From contig JABWAJ010000437.1 of the NCBI GenBank assembly GCA_013361075.1, forward strand, positions 1 to 5,064: 5,064 bases of DNA. The letters run 5' to 3'. Below are positions 1 through 5,064 of the stretch, piece by piece. Source of the stretch: Saprospiraceae bacterium. GTDB taxonomy: Bacteria; Bacteroidota; Bacteroidia; Chitinophagales; Saprospiraceae. The notes beneath the pieces are model-generated. The model did no database searches, was not told the origin of the DNA, and saw nothing but the letters and a program-made list of their open reading frames with translations. Positions within the stretch are counted from its first letter, which is position 1. Every line of letters starts with the position of its first letter. The position numbers and the translations under genes were made by a program.

Positions 1-37
1 AGGCCAGGGTTTTTATGCAGTAATGATGGATAAACAT
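1..37 (-). CDS. Possible start of the next operon gene, perhaps the periplasmic adaptor (partial)
   Basis: An ATG at 37 opens a frame that stays open to the window edge and reads MFIHHYCIKTLA. It lies 43 bases after the stop of the TolC-like gene on the same strand, with no terminator between. In CzcCBA-type operons the missing component is the membrane-fusion adaptor (CzcB/CusB), and in Bacteroidota it commonly follows the pump and channel genes, so an adaptor is the natural expectation. Twelve residues are too few to recognise a family, and the true start could lie beyond the window. No ribosome site is visible upstream. Confidence 0.35.
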   Translation of the reverse strand, partial: MFIHHYCIKTLA

Positions 38-53
38 GGTCGTGTTTTTATGC
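9..53. repeat. Short direct repeat GTTTTTATGC, two copies
   Basis: The 10-base sequence GTTTTTATGC occurs at 9-18 and 44-53, a spacing of 35 bases (GCATAAAAAC on the coding strand). One copy lies in the gap after the TolC-like gene, the other inside the putative start of the next frame. With only two short copies in AT-rich sequence it may be chance. Confidence 0.3.
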
Positions 54-80
54 GGTTTCGAAAAATTACGGACACCCGAA

Positions 81-1268
81 TCAAGACCCGGTTAATGCCC
101 GGATTTCAATCGTAGTCTGGTTCAGCATGTGGGTATTTTCAAGGTATTCCAGTTCAAGGCCTATGGCCTGTTCCAGCACTTGTGCCAGTGCCACGTAGTC
201 CATTTCGCCTGCGCGGTAATTGGCGATGGCTGATCGGAACAATTCTGCAGCAAGACTACGGCCGTGCGTTTCATAATACTGTAGCAAAATTTCAAATTTT
301 TCCTGTTCATGCAGCAGGTGAGCCAGCGTCATGCGTTGCTCCAGCAACAAATTGTCGTGCTCCTGTTGGGCTACCTGCACCTGAAGCGCGGCGCCTTCGA
401 TGGCTTTCCGGTAGCCTTTTTGGGCAATTGGAAGCTGAAGGGAAACTTGCCAGCCAGGGTAAATGACCCCGTTTCCAAGGTATTGCCCCAACACGCCAAC
501 TGACGTCGAAGGCCGCAACCGCGCCTGCTCTATGCTTTGTTGGGCCTGAGCCAGTGCAACCTCACTGAGACTCACCAAAGCCGGCGCGGCGCGGGCAATC
601 CGCGACGTATCCGACAAAGCAATATGAATTCTCCGGAAAGGTTCCGTTACAGCATTTACAGGGCCGGGTAATTGCAGCAATTGGGCCAGGGTATGCTGGT
701 CGAAAGCAATTTCGTGACCGATGGTTTCACGCATCAGCCGGATTTGAGCGGCCTTGTTTTCCAGCGTCAATTTTTCACTCAGAGGTGCTTCATTCAACTG
801 GTACCGGGTTGCTGCAATGGTGGTGAAATTGCGGTAAATGCTGTCTAAACGCTCGTACAACTTCGCTTTTCCAGCTAAGTAACTCAGGTGTTGGTAAAGG
901 TCGCGTACCTGCAGGATCAGTTGTTGCTGGGTGAGGGTTTGCAACGCGCCGGCTTGTTGTTCTTTTTGCATATAGTATTGCCGGGTTGCTTTTACCATCC
1001 GGCCTGCGGGCAGGGTTTGACTCACTCCTAAAACCGTAGAGCCAAACATACCCAAATCCGGGTCGGCGCTGATGTTGTGAAAAACCTGGGCAGGTTCAAG
1101 GGTGCGGGCTGTACCCTGTAAAACCTTTTGTTGTTGCACCCGGAGTGCTGCTGCCCGGGCTGCGGGGTGCTGCTTCAGTACCAGGTCAATGGCCTGCGAT
1201 TCGGAGAGTTCCTGTTGCGCCTGAAGAACAACCGGCAGAGCAAACAGGAAGAGCAGAATATTTTTCAT
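81..1268 (-). CDS. TolC-family outer-membrane efflux protein (CzcC-like role)
   Basis: This 395-residue protein is the probable outer-membrane channel for the CzcA pump encoded just before it. The open frame continues upstream to 1481, but that stretch lies inside czcA out of frame and looks nothing like a secreted protein. The ATG at 1268 begins a clear signal peptide (MKNILLFLFALPVVLQA, cleavage before QQ at about 17/18) with no lipobox Cys. The mature protein is rich in Gln, Ala, Leu and Glu with long amphipathic helices, in the two-repeat pattern of outer-membrane efflux proteins (about 20-200 and 225-395). Beta-strand-like segments occur near 72-88 and 253-282 (GWQVSLQLPI). The end, YRAGEMDYVALAQ (351-363) to IEIRALTG (387-394), is typical of the family. 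At 395 residues it is shorter than many TolC proteins (about 420-480). The start overlaps the czcA stop as ATGA (1268-1265) and no ribosome site precedes it, so translation is probably coupled. In many Bacteroidota an equivalent domain is fused to the CzcA/CusA C-terminus. Confidence 0.92.
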   Translation of the reverse strand: MKNILLFLFALPVVLQAQQELSESQAIDLVLKQHPAARAAALRVQQQKVLQGTARTLEPAQVFHNISADPDLGMFGSTVLGVSQTLPAGRMVKATRQYYMQKEQQAGALQTLTQQQLILQVRDLYQHLSYLAGKAKLYERLDSIYRNFTTIAATRYQLNEAPLSEKLTLENKAAQIRLMRETIGHEIAFDQHTLAQLLQLPGPVNAVTEPFRRIHIALSDTSRIARAAPALVSLSEVALAQAQQSIEQARLRPSTSVGVLGQYLGNGVIYPGWQVSLQLPIAQKGYRKAIEGAALQVQVAQQEHDNLLLEQRMTLAHLLHEQEKFEILLQYYETHGRSLAAELFRSAIANYRAGEMDYVALAQVLEQAIGLELEYLENTHMLNQTTIEIRALTGS

Positions 1269-4200
1269 ACAGAAGTTTTCTTGTTGAAGAATAAAGCGTA
1301 CAAAACCGGCAAAACAAGCAGCGTCAGCAGCGTGGAGGTCAGCAATCCGCCGATTACGACTGTAGCCAGCGGGCGTTGTACTTCTGCACCTGCTCCGCTG
1401 GAAAGGGCCATGGGCAAAAAGCCAAGTGAAGCTACTGCTGCCGTCATCAGTACCGGACGAAGCCGGATCAGCGCTCCCCATTTGATGCGTTGGTGGACAT
1501 CGCTCATGCCTTCTTTTTCCAATTGATTGAAATAGGCAATCAATACGATTCCGTTAAGCACCGCTACGCCAAACAAGGCGATGAAACCTACGCCGGCCGA
1601 GATGGAAAAAGGCATGCCCCTTCCCAGCAAGGCAAAAACTCCGCCAATAGCCGACATTGGAATGGCGGTAAAAATCAACACGCCTTCTTTCAGTGAATTG
1701 AAAGCAAAAAACAGCAGGATGAAAATCAGCGCCAGCGCAACAGGGACGGCGATGGACAAACGGGCTTTTGCGGCTTCGAGGTTTTCGAACTGCCCGCCGT
1801 AGGCCAAAAGGTAGCCGGGGGGCAGGCGCATTTTTTCGTTCAGCGCAGCCTGAACATCTGAAATGACGCTTTCCACGTCGCGATTGCGCACATTAGCGCT
1901 CACAACAATGCGCCGTTGGCCGTTGTCGCGGTTGATTTGTGCTGTACCGGGCCGGTAGGCGACGTCAGCGACTTCAGCCAGCGGGATCAGGCGGCCATCG
2001 GCTGTAGCAACGGGCAGGTGCTGCACATCAGCAAGGTCTGTGCGTTGGGCTGCGGCAAGGCGAACCACGAGATCGAAGCGGCGCTCGTTTTCAAACACAA
2101 CACCTGCTGCTGATCCGGCAAAGGCCATGCGGAGGGTTTCGTTGACGTCGCGGATATGGAGACCGTAACGCGCAATTTTGTTGTAGTCATAGCGAACCAC
2201 TATTTGCGGTAAGCCTTCCAATTGCTCTGTTTTAAGATCTTCTACCCCTGGAATATTCCGAATGATGGCTTCTACGCGACTGCCTGCATGGACAAGGCTG
2301 TCGAGGTTTTCTCCGAAGATTTTGACCGCAATATCCGACCGCACCCCCGTCATCATTTCGTCGAAGCGCATTTTGATGGGTTGGGTAAACTCGAAGGCCA
2401 TGCCCGGAACGTCATGCACTTTTTCCTGGATTTTTTCCACCAATTCATTCTTCGTCTCTGCTTTTTTCCACAAACTTTTGTCTTTCAGCAGGATGATGTT
2501 ATCGGCGGTTTCAATGGCCATTGGGTCGGTTGGAATTTCCGCTGAACCGATTTTTGAGATGACCTGTTCCACTTCGTCCGGAAAGTTTTCCATGATTGCT
2601 TTTTGCGCCAAGCGATGGCTTTCCAGGGTTTGCGTAAGGGAAGAACCCGGGCGCAAAAAACCATGCATCATGATGTCGCCTTCGTCGAGGGTGGGTATGA
2701 ATTCTCCTCCCATGCGGAAAAACAGGGCAATGCTCAGCAAAAATACAGCCAGGGTAAGGGCTACCACCGTTTTTTTCCAGTGCAGGGCAATTTCCAGGGC
2801 AGGGGCATACAGCTTTTGACAAATGGCTATGATGCGGTCGGCCAGGGTCATGCGGTGTTCTATTTTTTTACTCAGCAACAGGGCCGACACCGCTGGCACA
2901 TAGGTGAGCGACAACAACAGGGCACCAACCAGCGCGAAAGATACCGTTTGGGCCATTGGCTTGAACATCTTTCCTTCTACACCGACCAAAGAAAGGATGG
3001 GGAGATACACAATCAGGATGATGATGACGCCGAAGACAGAGGAGCGCATGATGCGGCTTGCCGAAGTGAAAATGCTGTCATCCATTTCTGCCTGTGTAAA
3101 TTTCAGCCTTGGCGGGGATTCCGGATGTTGTTCCATTTTCAGAATCTTGGTATGCAAAAAATGCAGAGTTGCTTCTACCACAATGACGGCCCCATCCACA
3201 ATCAACCCAAAATCAATGGCACCCAGTGACATCAGGTTGGCACTTACCCCCAAAAGGTGCATCATCCACACTGCAAAAAGCATGGACAAGGGAATGACGG
3301 AGGCAATGATCAGCCCAGCCCGGAAGTTACCAACCAGCAAAACGAGTACAAAAATTACAATGAGTGCACCCTCCGTAAGGTTGGTTTTTACCGTATTGAT
3401 GGTTCGGTTGACCAATCGTTCCCGGTCGAGAAAAGTAGTAATGGCAATCCCTTCCGGCAACGTTTTTTCAATGACAGCTATTTTTTCCTTCACCCGGCGG
3501 ATCACGTTTGCGGCGTTTTCTCCTTTCAGCATCATGACGATGCCCAGCACAATTTCCCCTTCGCCATTGTGGCTCACTGCACCATAACGCGGAGCGTGGC
3601 CAAAACTGACTTCGGCAAGATCGCTGATCCGAATGCTGTTGTTTCCGCCTGGCAGGGCTTTCACCACAATTTGCCGGATGTCGTCCAGGTTTTTTACCAA
3701 CCCTTCGGCCCTTATGAAATAGGCATTGCTGGATTTTTCGATGTAGGCACCACCGGAATTTTCGTTGGCATTTTCCAAAGCCATAAATACCTCTCCGGCA
3801 CTAACGCCGAGGGCTCGGAGGCGTTCGGTTTGAAGCGCTACTTCGTATTGCCGCAGGAATCCCCCGAAACTGTTAATTTCTACAACACCGGGAACGCCGG
3901 TGAGCTGCTTTTTGACAATCCAGTCCTGGATGGTGCGCAACTCCATAGCTGTATAGCGCGATTCATACCCCGGTTTGGGTTCGATGCGGTAATGAAGGAT
4001 TTCGCCCAAACCCGTAGAAACCGGTGCCAATTCGGGTTCTCCAAACCCCGGAGGGATGGCTTTTTCTGCTTCTTTAAGCTTTTCATTGACCAACTGGCGG
4101 GCAAGATAAATGTCTTTGCCCTCCTCAAAAACAATGGTGACCACGCTAAGGCCAAAACGGCTGATGGAGCGCAATTCTACCACGCCTGGCACGGAACGCA

Positions 4201-4417
4201 CCGCATTTTCAATCGGAGAAGTCACAAATTGTTCTACATCCTGTGTAGCGAGCGTCGGACATACCGTAAGTACCTGCGCCTGATTATTGGTGATATCCGG
4301 AATGGCATCTATGGGCAGACGCGAAAAGGAATAAGCGCCCGTCAGAATAAGCGCCACCGTAAACAGGCCAATGATGAGTTTGTTACGGATGGAAAATAAT
4401 ATAATTCGATCGAGCAT
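1265..4417 (-). CDS. czcA: CzcA-family heavy-metal efflux RND pump (inner-membrane proton/metal antiporter)
   Basis: This complete 1050-residue protein has the usual length for an HME-RND pump. It exports metal ions from periplasm or cytoplasm through a partner channel, driven by proton influx. Hydrophobic segments fit the 12-helix RND plan: about 12-30, 348-363, 367-388, 396-417, 459-479, 489-512, 549-567, 887-906, 911-931, 937-960, 988-1004 and 1014-1042, with large periplasmic loops at 31-345 and 570-885. Family motifs include RLPIDAIPDIT (33-43), EFIPTLDEGD (572-581) and AEVQRPLATVVIGG (1011-1024). Helix 4 reads DFGLIVDGAVIVVEA (402-416), so D402, D408 and E415 of the Cupriavidus CzcA proton relay are present at identical numbers, while the usual Asn after the Glu is Ala. 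Positions matching CusA M573, M623 and M672 align by eye to H585, T637 and E687, which argues for divalent ions (Zn/Co/Cd/Ni) rather than Cu(I)/Ag(I). The ATG at 4417 starts directly at the conserved N-terminus; AAAGAG about 8 bases upstream is at most a weak ribosome site. The stop overlaps the next gene's start. Confidence 0.96.
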   Translation of the reverse strand: MLDRIILFSIRNKLIIGLFTVALILTGAYSFSRLPIDAIPDITNNQAQVLTVCPTLATQDVEQFVTSPIENAVRSVPGVVELRSISRFGLSVVTIVFEEGKDIYLARQLVNEKLKEAEKAIPPGFGEPELAPVSTGLGEILHYRIEPKPGYESRYTAMELRTIQDWIVKKQLTGVPGVVEINSFGGFLRQYEVALQTERLRALGVSAGEVFMALENANENSGGAYIEKSSNAYFIRAEGLVKNLDDIRQIVVKALPGGNNSIRISDLAEVSFGHAPRYGAVSHNGEGEIVLGIVMMLKGENAANVIRRVKEKIAVIEKTLPEGIAITTFLDRERLVNRTINTVKTNLTEGALIVIFVLVLLVGNFRAGLIIASVIPLSMLFAVWMMHLLGVSANLMSLGAIDFGLIVDGAVIVVEATLHFLHTKILKMEQHPESPPRLKFTQAEMDDSIFTSASRIMRSSVFGVIIILIVYLPILSLVGVEGKMFKPMAQTVSFALVGALLLSLTYVPAVSALLLSKKIEHRMTLADRIIAICQKLYAPALEIALHWKKTVVALTLAVFLLSIALFFRMGGEFIPTLDEGDIMMHGFLRPGSSLTQTLESHRLAQKAIMENFPDEVEQVISKIGSAEIPTDPMAIETADNIILLKDKSLWKKAETKNELVEKIQEKVHDVPGMAFEFTQPIKMRFDEMMTGVRSDIAVKIFGENLDSLVHAGSRVEAIIRNIPGVEDLKTEQLEGLPQIVVRYDYNKIARYGLHIRDVNETLRMAFAGSAAGVVFENERRFDLVVRLAAAQRTDLADVQHLPVATADGRLIPLAEVADVAYRPGTAQINRDNGQRRIVVSANVRNRDVESVISDVQAALNEKMRLPPGYLLAYGGQFENLEAAKARLSIAVPVALALIFILLFFAFNSLKEGVLIFTAIPMSAIGGVFALLGRGMPFSISAGVGFIALFGVAVLNGIVLIAYFNQLEKEGMSDVHQRIKWGALIRLRPVLMTAAVASLGFLPMALSSGAGAEVQRPLATVVIGGLLTSTLLTLLVLPVLYALFFNKKTSV

Positions 4418-4536
4418 GAGGACTCTTTGAGATTTGCTGATGAATAGGGTTTACTGCAGCGTCAAAACAGCAGACTCCGGGATTCAGCGCTGCCGAACCC
4501 GTAAAAGCATTTTCTTCAAATGAGAAAATACAACAA
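4418..4536 (-). other. Intergenic gap between the small exported-protein gene and czcA
   Basis: This stretch of 119 bases separates two co-directional genes. The only structure I see is a short AT-rich hairpin, TTTTCT/AGAAAA with a seven-base loop (4510-4528). It has no following T tract on the minus strand, so it is unlikely to be an intrinsic terminator. No good TAnnTTTG promoter match is present. The two genes are most likely on one transcript, but a second weak promoter here cannot be excluded. Confidence 0.4.
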
Positions 4537-4941
4537 TCAGCAAGATTTGGGTGGTTGCCAGATGTCAAAGGCTATACACGAACCAATGAGGTAAGGGTCG
4601 GAAAAAAAATTCCGGACAGTGAACCGATCCGGAGGCAATAATCGGGGTAACACCGGAGGCGTGAGCAGACCAATTTGGGCGGAAGTACAGCACAAGCCAT
4701 GCTCGGGCAGGTTTTTCATCGGTAAATCCGAATGGTCGTGTGCATTCTGGTGGTTGCTAAATGCTTCGCCATAATGTTGTTCCAAAAAGGCAAAAAATGA
4801 CAATCCAGGGGTTTCCAGCCGGTGTTCGCTAAAATGACGGAGCAGAGAAGGCAGCTTAATCCACGCCTCGCCCGGCCCGTTCAGTGCCATTGCACTGAAA
4901 AGGTGAACCGGAATGAGTAAAGTGAGGATAGTCTGCTTCAT
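4537..4941 (-). CDS. Small exported His/Cys-containing protein, unknown function, first gene of the metal-efflux operon
   Basis: This gene encodes 134 residues from an ATG at 4941. An in-frame TTG two codons upstream (4947) is possible, but the ATG is followed directly by a good signal peptide (MKQTILTLLIPVHLFSAMA, residues 1-19), so I prefer it. No Shine-Dalgarno sequence is visible. The mature part has an amphipathic stretch with H36, H40 and H56 (SFFAFLEQHY, 48-57), a His cluster (H64, H68, H70) leading into DLPMK (72-76), a C84-C85 pair, and a conserved-looking C-terminus FDIWQPPKSC (125-134) with C122 and C134 nearby. From memory, uncharacterised Bacteroidota proteins of similar length, with an 'LPFK'-like motif and a PPK/PPR tail, sit before CusA/CzcA genes; I could not check this. 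The position 119 bases before czcA on the same strand and the His/Cys content suggest a periplasmic metal-binding accessory or sensor. That role is inference, and no enzymatic motif is seen. Confidence 0.75.
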   Translation of the reverse strand: MKQTILTLLIPVHLFSAMALNGPGEAWIKLPSLLRHFSEHRLETPGLSFFAFLEQHYGEAFSNHQNAHDHSDLPMKNLPEHGLCCTSAQIGLLTPPVLPRLLPPDRFTVRNFFSDPYLIGSCIAFDIWQPPKSC

Positions 4942-4969
4942 GAGCAATGAAAAAGGAGTAACCTGTGTC

Positions 4970-4987
4970 TGTCAATTAAAGTTGACA
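4970..4987. promoter_or_regulatory. Perfect inverted repeat TGTCAA-N6-TTGACA, candidate operator
   Basis: Two six-base arms, TGTCAA (4970-4975) and TTGACA (4982-4987), are exact reverse complements separated by TTAAAG. The 18-base dyad lies about 10-27 bases downstream of the predicted transcription start and 29 bases before the first ATG, where a bound repressor could block transcription. The arms are too short and AT-rich for a terminator and no T tract follows. A dimeric metal-responsive regulator is a plausible ligand, but no regulator gene is in the window and the arms match no operator I can name. Confidence 0.4.
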
Positions 4988-5002
4988 ATTGGATTATTTG
5001 TG

Positions 5003-5033
5003 CAAAATTAGCATTTGTTTCTGGAGTAAAAAA
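5003..5033 (-). promoter_or_regulatory. Candidate Bacteroidota-type promoter for the operon
   Basis: Read on the minus strand, TAATTTTG (5010-5003) matches the Bacteroidota -7 consensus TAnnTTTG exactly. TTTT (5033-5030) lies 19 bases upstream, matching three of four bases of the -33 TTTG element at the usual 19-21 base spacing. Transcription would start near 4997, giving a leader of about 55 bases before the ATG at 4941. This is the only good match in the non-coding sequence ahead of the first gene. The consensus is short and AT-rich, so a chance match is possible. Confidence 0.45.
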
Positions 5034-5064
5034 TATCCTGAGGGCAGTAGCCGGGTGAATTTCT

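Noticed and set aside
1269..1481. An N-terminal extension of the TolC-like protein up to 1481
   Set aside because: The extension is out of frame within czcA, is Ser/Arg-rich without a signal sequence, and would bury the clear signal peptide that begins at 1268.
3257..4399. A 380-codon open frame on the plus strand, antisense to czcA
   Set aside because: It lies wholly within the well-supported czcA gene. Its translation shows no family motifs and has the odd composition of an antisense shadow. Several other plus-strand frames over 1490-3587 are rejected for the same reason.
4510..4528. Hairpin TTTTCT/AGAAAA as an intrinsic terminator
   Set aside because: The stem is six AT-rich pairs and no T tract follows on the minus strand, so it would be a very weak terminator. 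I note it only as a feature of the gap.
4383..4568. A 61-codon minus-strand frame bridging the gap between the small gene and czcA, with two Cys-Cys pairs
   Set aside because: Its ATG lies inside the preceding gene and its end inside czcA. It has no ribosome site, signal peptide or recognisable motif, and short open frames of this size occur by chance.
4947..4961. Plus-strand AAAAAGGAG resembling a ribosome binding site
   Set aside because: It is preceded by an ATG that meets TAA after four codons and no plus-strand gene follows. It is on the opposite strand from all genes in the window.
4982..5010. TTGACA at 4982 as the -35 element of a divergent sigma-70 promoter on the plus strand
   Set aside because: The hexamer 17 bases downstream (AAATTA) is a poor -10, and Bacteroidota do not normally use the TTGACA/TATAAT pattern. 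The TTGACA is better explained as one arm of the inverted repeat.

Overview
The window is the front part of a heavy-metal efflux operon from a Bacteroidota bacterium. It is read entirely on the minus strand, so the operon starts near base 5000 and runs down toward base 1. The Bacteroidota assignment is inference. It rests on a TAnnTTTG-type promoter element at 5003-5010, the absence of clear Shine-Dalgarno sequences before any of the genes, and the gene order small secreted His-rich protein / CzcA / TolC-like protein. By eye the GC content is roughly 50%, which would fit Saprospiria or Chitinophagia better than an AT-rich flavobacterium, but I cannot place it further.

Layout in transcription order (descending coordinates): 5064-4942 is non-coding and holds a candidate promoter (5003-5033) and a perfect inverted repeat TGTCAA-N6-TTGACA (4970-4987) in the predicted leader. 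4941-4537 encodes a 134-residue exported protein of unknown function with a His cluster and four Cys. 4536-4418 is a 119-base gap with only a weak hairpin. 4417-1265 encodes a complete 1050-residue CzcA-type RND pump. 1268-81 encodes a 395-residue TolC-family outer-membrane protein whose start overlaps the czcA stop by four bases (ATGA). 80-38 is a short gap, and from 37 to the window edge another reading frame opens, perhaps the periplasmic adaptor (CzcB/CusB type) that such a pump needs.

Together the pump, the outer-membrane channel and the expected adaptor would form a tripartite CzcCBA-like export complex spanning both membranes. The CzcA transmembrane-4 motif keeps the proton-relay acidic residues (D402, D408, E415) of the divalent-cation class, and the three methionine positions that define the copper/silver pump CusA are not conserved. 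Divalent ions such as Zn, Co, Cd or Ni are therefore more likely substrates than Cu(I) or Ag(I). The first gene is probably an accessory periplasmic protein of the same system. I see no mobile elements, RNA genes or CRISPR arrays. The system is mostly a known type; the least understood parts are the small first gene and the inverted repeat ahead of it.
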